This document shows positions 40,840 to 48,881 of a stretch of 48,881 nucleotides of DNA, one piece after another. Within the stretch, counting starts at the first letter, position 1, and each line of letters opens with the position of its first letter. A model generated the notes under the pieces. It made no database searches and was not told where the DNA came from. It was given only the letters and a program-made list of their open reading frames with translations. The stretch spans positions 1-48,881 of the forward strand of contig JBFLZB010000011.1 of NCBI GenBank assembly GCA_040756475.1, written 5' to 3'. This stretch comes from Thermodesulfobacteriota bacterium (GTDB lineage Bacteria; Desulfobacterota; Deferrisomatia; Deferrisomatales; JACRMM01). Both the position numbers and the translations under genes were made by a program.

Positions 40840-43800
40840 ATGCCGAGCTCGACCAGCCCCACCATTGCACGCCTTGCGGGAGCCTTCTGGCTAGGCGCTC
40901 TCGCCGCGGCGGTGTGCCTCTTCGCCGCGGGCTCGCCCGCGCGGGCCGCTACACACTACCCGCCCGGCTCCTTCTGCGTCGACTGCCACGCCGTGAGCCA
41001 GTCGAAGATGGTGGTGGGAACCCGGCTCATCAAGAAGTCCCAGAAGACCGTCGATCTCGGCATCACCGAGTCGTCCACGGCCATCCGGTGTCTCTTCTGC
41101 CACGAGAAGAACGCGGTCTCCGTCACGAACCGAACGAAGATGATGGGGGTGTGGGACCACTTCAACGCCACGTCGCTCTCGAAGCATTCCGCCAACGAGA
41201 GGTCTGGATTCGGAGGGGACGCCACGTCGTTCGACTGCCTGGACTGCCACACGGGGCTTAGCGCAGGGGTGGTCACCGATACTCAGGGAAACGCCACGGT
41301 CCACGGCGTGGACGCGAGCCAGACCAACAACCTCAAGTACTCCGGCCTGATCGGCACCCCGGCGAACGAGGCCGCGGTGGAGGCGGCCACGTGCCGGAAT
41401 GCCGCCTGCCACGGAAGCGCCACCCCCGTGCCCTACGGAACCATCTACGCCGCCAGCCCGGCCCATTCCTATGCGGCCACGACGATCTACGGCCAGCCCA
41501 CCGCCGGCTGCTTCTCGTGCCACGGCAAGCACAACAGCTACCAGAACACCTCCCTCATCGTCTTGCGGACCGACGGCACCACCTCCAACCAGCCCACCGA
41601 CAACCCCACCACCCGGGTGAGCCCCGACCGGTGCGGCGCGTGCCACACCCAGGACGACGGAGGGGCCGCAAGCGACTGGATGCTGCGGGGCCACGGGATG
41701 GCCACCGGCTACGGGGGCGACAGCATCGCGCTCAACTGCCTCTCGTGCCACGAGAGTACGAAGGCCCATGACTGGACAGGCGCGGACAAGCGCTTCAGCC
41801 TCCCGGTGCCCTCCGGGCTCTCGGGCATGGGCACGGGAAAGTCCATGCTCAGCGTCTGCACCACGTGCCACGCCGGGTTCACCTCCCACATGGCCACGGC
41901 GGGCTGCCTCGACTGCCACGAGCCCCACGGCCAGGGAATGGGGTCGGGGGTGGACCACAACATCATGATGGTGCGCCGGCAGGTGCCGGTCGCCGCGCCC
42001 CAGGACACGACCATCTTCCAGGTCTCGGGCATCCACGACACGGTGCCCAACTACGACTTCTGGCGGGCGGCGGATACCTCTGGGGCCGGGGGCTCGACCC
42101 GGGGGGTGTGCGACAACCGCGACTGCCACTTCGGGGTGCAAAATGTGAGCGGCCACGAGGTGTGGCCCCTCACGACCTACTTCGGCACCTGGGGCGCCGA
42201 GCACGGCCAGAGTCTTGTGGGCAACCAGGCGGTCGGCAGCAACTGCCAGGGCTGCCACAAGCACAGTATCATCGACCCTGGGGCTGGGTTCGGGGGAGCG
42301 GGGGCTTGCGCCGACTGCCACGGATACCCCCCTACCGGGAGCGACCCCTTCGTGGACAACCCGGACGCGGTGGGCGTACACGAACTGCACGTGGCCATCT
42401 ACGGCACCAGCAATTGCAACCTCTGCCACTTCGGAAACACCCACAACGAGTCAAACTGGCTCGGAAACACGGGTATTCCGATTCCCGCCGGCACGGTGGA
42501 CGTAGCCTTCAATCCCTCCCTCAATCCCGGAGTCGGGGCCCTCGTTCCGACCTACGACTCCGGTACCAACACCTGCTCGAACCTGCGCTGCCACAACCCC
42601 GACAGCGGCCCGGTGGGGACGGGGGTGGGCATCACCGGCAAGAGCGACACCGCCACGAACAACGCCCCCGTCTGGGTCAACGCCTACGCCCCCATCGTGG
42701 ACTGCCTGGGCTGCCACGCGGCCTCGCCCGCGGCCAATCCCGACGGGGGAAGCCATTACAAGCATGACAACGCCGCAGCCAAGGGGTATTCCTGCCGCGT
42801 CTGCCACGCCGACGAGAACGCGGCGGCCAACACCTACAGCGGCACCCACGCCAGGGGGACGCTGAATACAACGGACATCGTGGCCTTCGACTTCTCCCTG
42901 GTGCCGGGCATCCCGGCGGGCGGCGTCTACACCGACGGCGCGTCGGGGGTGACGGGCGGCACGTGCGCCACCCTCTACTGCCACGGCGCCACACTCAACG
43001 CCGGAGGAACCCGGACGGTCGCCCCCAACTGGCCCGTGTGGGGAACGGCCGCCACCGGCGCCTGCGGCACCTGCCACGATGCGACCACGGTGGACGCGAC
43101 CCCGGCTACCTCGATCTCCACCGGGAACCACCCGGCCCACCTCACGGCGGCCTATGGCCCCGTGTGGACGCCCAACGCGGCCACGGCCTGCGACAACTGC
43201 CACACAGGGAGCGCGCTCGCCACCGCCACCCACGTGGACGGCGGGAAGACCTTTGCCAACGTCGACACCTCCGTCGTGACCGCGAGCCTCCTGGGGCTCA
43301 CGGCGCCGGTCGCGCCCCTAGACGGCTCGAGCACCGACCGGTGCAACTACTGCCACGCCACTGCCGTGGCCGTCGGCCAGACCTTGAGCGGCACCGTGCT
43401 GGCCAAGCAGAACTGGGCCACGGGCACCTACAAGCTCTCTTGCGAGACGTGCCACGCGGCGGCCGGGCCGGCGTGGTCCAAGGCCGCGGGGCCGCTCGCG
43501 GCAGATCCCAAGGTCCAGGCCCCGGGCGTCGACACCTACTACTCCCTGGTGGGTCACGGAAAGCCCAGCGGCACCTACAACGCCACCGGTGCCCCGGCGG
43601 CGAATCTCGGCTGCGCGGTCTGCCACGATACGGCCCTGGCGCACCTGAACCATGCCCTGGGCGACAACCGCTTCCTGGCGGTTTCCTCCGACGGGCTGGC
43701 CTATACCACGGCGGTGAGCGAGGTGTGCCTCGATTGCCACCGGCCGGGGCAGACCCTGGCCGGCGTCCTGGGTCGCGACGCCACCCGGGAGGCCACCGTG

Positions 43801-46800
43801 CACTCGGGGGGCGTCACGGGCCGATACAACACCAGCGCCCTGGCGCCCACGGCCTATCCCGCCTACGGCAACAGCGCCAACTACGCCACGAGCCCCGGCT
43901 ACCAGTGCGCCGACTGCCACAACCCCCACGGCACGCCCAAGCTCGCCATGGTGAAGCCTTCCCTCGACGGGCAGCTCGGGGGGACGAGCAATCCGGTGGC
44001 GGTAGGCGCGGCCTTCGACTCCTCGGCGACCGATCTTCGCGGCCTCGATCCGACCACGGCCGCCAACGACGGCGCGTGCGACGCCTGCCACCGGTCTTCG
44101 GGGGAGGTGCGGCCCCATCCCGACACGAGCCACCCGGACAACCACAACCAGGGTGCGACGGGACTCTCGTGCGTGGGCTGCCACGACCACAAGCAGAGCT
44201 TCGTGGGCACCTGCACCGGCTGCCACGGCAACCCCGTTGCGGGCACCTGGTGGCCCGACGGCACCGCCCAGAACGGGAGCGACTACCCCAACCGCCCGGG
44301 CGACCACCAGCAGCACATCGACGCCATTTACGCGGTCAACGCGGCAACGCTCTCGGGCGCCACCGAGACGCAGAAGAAGAACCAGACCTGCGCCTGGTGC
44401 CACCCCAACCCGGGCGCCTCCCGGTCGGGCACGGGCGAGGCCGCCCACTTCGAGGCCACCTGGAACGCCCCCGCCGACCTCCACGGCGACGGGCGCGCGG
44501 GCGCCGCGGCGTCCACGTACCGGACCATCACGGGGGCGACCCAGGCCGCACAGGGAGCGTACAACAGTTCGATTGCCGCGGGCGGCAAGACCTGCTCCAC
44601 GGTGGACTGCCACTACCGGGTCACCACCCCGACCACGGGCACCCCAACGGCGAACGGCGACGGCTGGTACCAGCCCCTGGCCATGGCCACCTGCTCCAAC
44701 TGCCATGGCTCGGGCACCGCGGGAGCGGCGCTTCCCAACTCCCACCCCGCCCACGTGAACGCCCCCGCCGGGACCCCTGCCGGCATGGCCTACGGCTGCT
44801 GGTACTGCCACCCGAGCGGGGTGAACAACGCCGCGTACTCCACGAGCCACCAGGACGGCGCCGTCAACTGGAGCTTCGCCACCACGCTGGATCCGGCCGC
44901 GGGCGGCCCCCGCGCCGAGACCTACAACGCCCTGCCCACGGGGACCACCGCGGTGAAGTTCGGCACCGGGACGTTCGCCACCTGCCAGAGCTTGTACTGC
45001 CACGGCAACTTCCCCAACGGCGCCGTTGCCAATGCCCCCAACTGGGGCACGGCCGCCCACGGCGCGTGCGGCACCTGCCACGGCGTGTACGGGAGCCCCT
45101 TCAACTCGGGCGGGACTGCCCGGCCGCCGGTCACGTCGGGAAATCACCCCGTGCACTTCCAGCAGTACGACGCGAGCGGCGTCGCCGCGGTCTCGGTGGG
45201 GCCCCGGCTCGACCCCCATCCCGGCAACGCCCAGGGCGGCTGCAACGCCTGCCACAACATCCTGGAAAACTGCACGACCTCCTGCCACATGTCGGGCGTC
45301 GGGGCCAACCAGCCCACGGGGAGCCACGCGGACGGCACCGTCGACTTCCGAAACGGGGTGCTCACCTACCCAGCCCCCAACCCGGCCTTCGACCCCTACG
45401 TGCCGAACACCCTGGCCGCATCGCCCGCCTGCGACAACTGCCACTCCACGGCCGTGGCGGTGGGGCAGACCTTGAGCGGCGTGGCGCTCGCCAAGACGCC
45501 CGCCAACTGGAGCAACGCCTCCTACAAGCTCGCCTGCGTCACCTGCCACAACGCGGCGAACCCCTCGTGGTCCAAGGCGGGCGGAGCGGGTACGCCCAGT
45601 TCCAACGTCCGGGCCCCGGGCAAGGACGCGTACTACGCCGCCGACAACGGCGGCCACGGGCGTAGCGGAACGTTCTCGGCCACCGGGAACCCGGCCCCCA
45701 ACTACGGGTGCGCCGTCTGCCACGACGAGGCCAAGACCCACGTGAGCCACGCCCTCGACGACCAGGACCGCCTGGTGGGAGCATTGACGGCCCAGACCGC
45801 CTGCGCGGACTGCCATGCGCCGGGGCAGTCGGCACCCGGTCCGGTGCTCGGGCGCGACGCCACGGTGGAGGCCAGCGCCCACGCTTCTTCGGTCACCGGC
45901 CGCTACGCCGGGAATCCGGCCTACAACTACTCCTGCGTCGTGTGCCACGAGCCCCACGGGACGTCGAACGTCGCGATGATCAAGACGACCATCGTCGACG
46001 GCATGGGAGCCTCGGCCACGAACGTGACGCTCCTCGCGGAGACCGGGCTCGACCCCACGAGCGCCGCCGACGACGGCGTGTGCGACCGCTGCCACGCCGA
46101 CGCGGCGCAGGCCCACGCGAACACCACGCTCCCCAACAACCACAACTGGGGCGCGGCGTGCCTGTCGTGCCACGACCACAAGGAGAGCTTCCGGGGGAGC
46201 TGCACCGGGTGCCACGGCGGCGGTCTGGCCTCCGAGGGCAACGGCAACTGGTGGCCCGACAGCGTGCCCGCCGGCAGCGGCGGCCACGGAACCGCCTATC
46301 CCAACCGGCTCGCGGACCACCAGCAGCACATCGACGCGGTCGCAGTGGCCCGGTTCGGGGCGTCGCCCACCACGGCGCAGAAGAACACCACCTGCGCCAC
46401 GTGCCACCCGAACCCCGGCGGCGCCAACCACGAGGTCAACACGGCAGGGTCTCTGGCGAGCACTGCCGACGTGCACGGCGACCCCCAGAACACCGGGACG
46501 TCGTTCCTGACCATTACCGGCGCCGCGAACGGGTTGACGACCGATACATACAACAACGCCGTCACGGCAGGAGGAAAGAGCTGCTCCACGGTGGACTGCC
46601 ACTACCGGGTGACGACCCCCACGACGGGTACCCCCACGGCGGACGGCGACGGCTGGTTCCAGCCCCTGGCGGTGGCGACCTGCTCCAACTGCCATGGGTC
46701 GGGAACGGCGGGGGCGGCCCTTCCCAACGTGCACCCTGCTCACGTGAGCTCGAGCGCCGCTCTTCCGCCGGGGCGTGGATACGCCTGCACCCTGTGTCAT

Positions 46801-48881
46801 CCCAACCACGGGACGAACATGGCGCACCAATCCGGGGCGGTGAACCTCGACTTTAGCGGGACCCTCGATCCCGGGGGTACCCGCACCGAGTCCTACTCGC
46901 TCGGCTCGTCCCCGCCGGTCAAGTTTGGCACCGGCACCTTCGGCACCTGCTCGAGCTTCTATTGCCACGGCGACGGCCTCGGGAACGGCGGAACAAACCA
47001 AACACCCAACTGGAACGATTACACTACGGGCAGTTGCGGCACGTGCCACGGAAGCTTCGGGAGCAATGCTACCGCGCTGAAGGAAGTATCGGGTGGGAAT
47101 CATCCGGTGCACTACAAGCCGGACAGGGGGCCAAGGCTCTCGAACACGCACGCGGGGGACGGCTGCAATGCCTGTCACAATGCGGCGTCCGTGACATCGG
47201 AGTGCACGTCCTGCCACATCGGCACGGAAATGTATGGGGCCACGAATCCGGGAGCCAGCTCGCCCACGTCCACCCACGTGGACGGGAAGGTGGACTTCGT
47301 CAACAACAATCAGACGGTCTCCCCGTACGCCGTACTGGGCGCGTCGGCCCCTTCCGGCGCTCCCGACGCCACCAGCACCGACCGCTGCAACTACTGCCAC
47401 TCCACCGCCACTGTCACCACCGCCTCGCTCCCCGGTGGGGGAGTGGGGACCGTGCTGGCCAAGGCCAACTGGTCCAACGGGGCCTACCAGCTCGACTGCC
47501 TCACCTGCCACAACGCTGCCGACGCCGCCTGGTCCAAGGCGGGTGGCGCTTCGGCCGCAGACCCCAAGGTTCGGGCGCCCGCGGTGTACGGCGACGGCAC
47601 CAACTTTGGCGCCGAGGTGCGCGGCCACAGCCGGCCGGCTGCCCTGGGGGCCTATCCGGTCTCGAACAACACCCCGGGCAACCGGCCCTGCGGCGACTGC
47701 CACGACCTGGGGTCGACCCACGTGAACCATGCCAATGACACCACCTACGCCGGCAACCGCATGCGCAGCACCATCAACGGGGCCGCGGCGTCCAACGTGA
47801 CCCAGGCGTGCCAGGCCTGCCACTCCACAACCGGAGCCTCGCCGGCGACGAAGAAGGACGTCAACACCCACTCGAACCAGGGCTACGCGGCCCGCCTCGA
47901 GGCCCAATTCACCACGGCCTGCGATCAATGCCACGAGCCTCACGGAATGGTGGCCAACGGCACCGGCTACAACATTTTCATGATGAACCCGACGGTGCGG
48001 ATCACCGGGGCGGTGTCGGTCTCGGGAGTCCGCTTCGAGGGGCGCACCGGCAACTTCTCGTACAACGACACCCAGGGCACCAACAGCGACGACATCTGTG
48101 CCGTGTGCCACACGAACACCGCGAATCCGGGCTACCCGATGACCCACAACGCGGACGGCAACCACGCCGCGCCAGCCTACAACCGCGACGAGCGGGGCAA
48201 CAACTGCGCCTCGTGCCACATCCACAACCAGGACTCGAACCTGGCCACCGCCGACGGCCTCATGGCGCTCCAGTGCAACGGCTGCCACAGCTACCCGGGC
48301 CTGCCCTTCATCGCGGGGACTCACCGGATGAGCTCCCCCCACGACGTGCACGTGGGCCGGCCGAGCAGCGAGGCCGCGGTGCCCAACAAGGGCTTCGAGT
48401 GCGCCAAGTGCCACAACGGCTCTGCCCACAACAGCGGCACCGGCGGGGCGATCACCTCGGCCGACCAGTGGGACAGCCTGGTTGCGCCCAACATCGACAA
48501 CCGGGTGCAAGTGCGGTTCGATAGCTGGAACCCGGTGGCCGAGGCGGGCAATCCTGTGGACACGAGCCTCGACTCGACCTCGTTCAACGACATCAACAAC
48601 ACCTGCTCGAACCTTTACTGCCACGGCGCCACCTTTGCCGTGGTGAGCGGAAGCAAGACCGCCCCCGTCTGGCAGCCGGGGGACGGCGCGTGCGGCATGT
48701 GCCACGACACCGACACCACCGACACGACCGTGGGCACGTACCTCTCCACCGGCAACCACCGGGCCCACCTGGCCGACGCCTGGGGGCCGCAGTTCGGCAC
48801 GGCGAGCGAGACGGCCTGCGCCAACTGCCACCCGGCCTACGGCACGGGCGCCGCGACCCACGTGAGCCTCATCGTGGACTT
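40840..48881 (+). CDS. Giant multihaem c-type cytochrome, at least 63 haem motifs (3'-truncated by window edge)
   Basis: The open frame from ATG 40840 contains no stop to the window end, giving at least 2680 residues. A signal peptide (residues 8-36, cleavage after ARA) is followed by 63 haem motifs: 53 CxxCH, nine CxxxxCH (CRNAACH, CDNRDCH, CSNLRCH, CATLYCH, CSTVDCH twice, CQSLYCH, CSSFYCH, CSNLYCH) and one CxxxCH (CTTSCH, residue 1478). Residues 1-708 carry haems 1-16. From 709 onward tandem modules begin at residues 709, 1382, 2037 and 2589, each opening with CxxxYCH...CGxCH (PF09698-type) and holding 13-16 haems. The last visible module is only begun. It is predicted to be exported and to conduct electrons over long distance; the end and any anchor are not visible. 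Confidence 0.93.
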   Translation, partial: MPSSTSPTIARLAGAFWLGALAAAVCLFAAGSPARAATHYPPGSFCVDCHAVSQSKMVVGTRLIKKSQKTVDLGITESSTAIRCLFCHEKNAVSVTNRTKMMGVWDHFNATSLSKHSANERSGFGGDATSFDCLDCHTGLSAGVVTDTQGNATVHGVDASQTNNLKYSGLIGTPANEAAVEAATCRNAACHGSATPVPYGTIYAASPAHSYAATTIYGQPTAGCFSCHGKHNSYQNTSLIVLRTDGTTSNQPTDNPTTRVSPDRCGACHTQDDGGAASDWMLRGHGMATGYGGDSIALNCLSCHESTKAHDWTGADKRFSLPVPSGLSGMGTGKSMLSVCTTCHAGFTSHMATAGCLDCHEPHGQGMGSGVDHNIMMVRRQVPVAAPQDTTIFQVSGIHDTVPNYDFWRAADTSGAGGSTRGVCDNRDCHFGVQNVSGHEVWPLTTYFGTWGAEHGQSLVGNQAVGSNCQGCHKHSIIDPGAGFGGAGACADCHGYPPTGSDPFVDNPDAVGVHELHVAIYGTSNCNLCHFGNTHNESNWLGNTGIPIPAGTVDVAFNPSLNPGVGALVPTYDSGTNTCSNLRCHNPDSGPVGTGVGITGKSDTATNNAPVWVNAYAPIVDCLGCHAASPAANPDGGSHYKHDNAAAKGYSCRVCHADENAAANTYSGTHARGTLNTTDIVAFDFSLVPGIPAGGVYTDGASGVTGGTCATLYCHGATLNAGGTRTVAPNWPVWGTAATGACGTCHDATTVDATPATSISTGNHPAHLTAAYGPVWTPNAATACDNCHTGSALATATHVDGGKTFANVDTSVVTASLLGLTAPVAPLDGSSTDRCNYCHATAVAVGQTLSGTVLAKQNWATGTYKLSCETCHAAAGPAWSKAAGPLAADPKVQAPGVDTYYSLVGHGKPSGTYNATGAPAANLGCAVCHDTALAHLNHALGDNRFLAVSSDGLAYTTAVSEVCLDCHRPGQTLAGVLGRDATREATVHSGGVTGRYNTSALAPTAYPAYGNSANYATSPGYQCADCHNPHGTPKLAMVKPSLDGQLGGTSNPVAVGAAFDSSATDLRGLDPTTAANDGACDACHRSSGEVRPHPDTSHPDNHNQGATGLSCVGCHDHKQSFVGTCTGCHGNPVAGTWWPDGTAQNGSDYPNRPGDHQQHIDAIYAVNAATLSGATETQKKNQTCAWCHPNPGASRSGTGEAAHFEATWNAPADLHGDGRAGAAASTYRTITGATQAAQGAYNSSIAAGGKTCSTVDCHYRVTTPTTGTPTANGDGWYQPLAMATCSNCHGSGTAGAALPNSHPAHVNAPAGTPAGMAYGCWYCHPSGVNNAAYSTSHQDGAVNWSFATTLDPAAGGPRAETYNALPTGTTAVKFGTGTFATCQSLYCHGNFPNGAVANAPNWGTAAHGACGTCHGVYGSPFNSGGTARPPVTSGNHPVHFQQYDASGVAAVSVGPRLDPHPGNAQGGCNACHNILENCTTSCHMSGVGANQPTGSHADGTVDFRNGVLTYPAPNPAFDPYVPNTLAASPACDNCHSTAVAVGQTLSGVALAKTPANWSNASYKLACVTCHNAANPSWSKAGGAGTPSSNVRAPGKDAYYAADNGGHGRSGTFSATGNPAPNYGCAVCHDEAKTHVSHALDDQDRLVGALTAQTACADCHAPGQSAPGPVLGRDATVEASAHASSVTGRYAGNPAYNYSCVVCHEPHGTSNVAMIKTTIVDGMGASATNVTLLAETGLDPTSAADDGVCDRCHADAAQAHANTTLPNNHNWGAACLSCHDHKESFRGSCTGCHGGGLASEGNGNWWPDSVPAGSGGHGTAYPNRLADHQQHIDAVAVARFGASPTTAQKNTTCATCHPNPGGANHEVNTAGSLASTADVHGDPQNTGTSFLTITGAANGLTTDTYNNAVTAGGKSCSTVDCHYRVTTPTTGTPTADGDGWFQPLAVATCSNCHGSGTAGAALPNVHPAHVSSSAALPPGRGYACTLCHPNHGTNMAHQSGAVNLDFSGTLDPGGTRTESYSLGSSPPVKFGTGTFGTCSSFYCHGDGLGNGGTNQTPNWNDYTTGSCGTCHGSFGSNATALKEVSGGNHPVHYKPDRGPRLSNTHAGDGCNACHNAASVTSECTSCHIGTEMYGATNPGASSPTSTHVDGKVDFVNNNQTVSPYAVLGASAPSGAPDATSTDRCNYCHSTATVTTASLPGGGVGTVLAKANWSNGAYQLDCLTCHNAADAAWSKAGGASAADPKVRAPAVYGDGTNFGAEVRGHSRPAALGAYPVSNNTPGNRPCGDCHDLGSTHVNHANDTTYAGNRMRSTINGAAASNVTQACQACHSTTGASPATKKDVNTHSNQGYAARLEAQFTTACDQCHEPHGMVANGTGYNIFMMNPTVRITGAVSVSGVRFEGRTGNFSYNDTQGTNSDDICAVCHTNTANPGYPMTHNADGNHAAPAYNRDERGNNCASCHIHNQDSNLATADGLMALQCNGCHSYPGLPFIAGTHRMSSPHDVHVGRPSSEAAVPNKGFECAKCHNGSAHNSGTGGAITSADQWDSLVAPNIDNRVQVRFDSWNPVAEAGNPVDTSLDSTSFNDINNTCSNLYCHGATFAVVSGSKTAPVWQPGDGACGMCHDTDTTDTTVGTYLSTGNHRAHLADAWGPQFGTASETACANCHPAYGTGAATHVSLIVD
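42964..48881 (+). repeat. Tandem cytochrome modules within the giant gene
   Basis: Modules start at 42964, 44983, 46948 and 48604, with lengths of 2019, 1965 and 1656 bases; the fourth is cut by the window edge. The shared order is CxxxYCH, CGxCH, CNACH/CDNCH, CNYCH/CDNCH (STA), CxTCH, CAVCH, CxDCH, CxxCH(E/N)PHG, CDxCH, CxxCHDHK, CTGCHG, CAxCHPNPG, CSTVDCHYRV, CSNCHGSG, CxxCHP. The third module diverges after CDQCHEPHG and lacks the CSTVDCH...CSNCH part. DNA around CSTVDCH-CSNCHGSG is almost identical between modules 1 and 2 (near 44600 and 46590), indicating recent duplication or gene conversion. Confidence 0.88.

Noticed and set aside
43318-48861. A 1847-codon minus-strand open frame opposite the giant cytochrome
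   Set aside because: It is a shadow: the plus-strand frame has a signal peptide and dozens of haem motifs, whereas the minus frame is Val/Gly/Arg-rich with no domain, as expected in G+C-rich DNA.
27959-48881. Outer-membrane porin of a porin-cytochrome conduit
   Set aside because: No gene here has the beta-barrel pattern or length of OmbB/MtrB-like porins; the beta-propeller protein at 33236 is not a porin.
1-48881. tRNA, rRNA, insertion sequence or prophage genes
   Set aside because: No cloverleaf, rRNA segment, transposase or integrase motif was seen on either strand.

Overview
The window is very G+C-rich bacterial DNA. It uses GTG and TTG starts often, and many neighbouring genes overlap by a few bases (ATGA or GTGA). 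The CxxxxCH...CxxCH multihaem cytochromes, a PilB-type ATPase beside CheX and CheY, and RqcH, SppA and LapA homologues point to a dissimilatory metal-reducing or sulfur-reducing deltaproteobacterium. A member of the Desulfuromonadota or Deferrisomatota is the best guess; this rests on gene content only, as no rRNA or tRNA gene was seen.

Layout. 1-3414 (+): the 3' part of sppA, rqcH, and a MNT/HEPN nucleotidyltransferase pair. 3628-7065 (-): a two-gene unit coding for a tetrahaem cytochrome fused to a lytic transglycosylase and a secreted FG-GAP-like protein. 7666-11115 (+): housekeeping genes (M23 peptidase, dtd, a YfcE-type phosphodiesterase, a HIT protein, a LapA-like protein). 11436-16602 (+): mutS, a TPR protein and a lipoprotein, tightly coupled. 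16635-20522 (+): a signalling and motility block (receiver-GGDEF protein, zinc-ribbon protein ending in a FliM-like peptide, PilB/GspE ATPase, CheX, CheY). 20535-26278: a ferritin-like protein, a DUF72 protein, two unknown proteins, a transketolase-like enzyme and an HD protein. 26275-27514 (-): two TlpA/ResA-like thioredoxins.

27959 to the window end (+) is the most remarkable part. An ECF sigma factor, an unknown exported protein and a zinc-finger membrane protein with a carbohydrate-binding (CBM48/AMPK-type) domain are followed by five multihaem cytochromes, a redoxin and a Reg_prop beta-propeller lipoprotein. The cytochromes carry about 10, 3, 15, 24 and at least 63 haem motifs. The last is a giant open reading frame (at least 2680 residues, still open at the window edge) built from tandem modules of roughly 550-675 residues with 13-16 haems each. 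The 24-haem protein contains the same module type, so the array appears to have grown by internal duplication.

Reading the parts together (inference): the ECF/zinc-finger pair would control an envelope electron-transfer locus. The exported thioredoxins would keep the many Cys pairs reduced for haem attachment, and the cytochromes would form a long extracellular or periplasmic conductive structure. No outer-membrane porin of the porin-cytochrome type is visible, so the conduit is incomplete here or works differently. Between genes lie three families of palindromic or tandem-heptamer repeats; two copies of one family sit directly against start codons.
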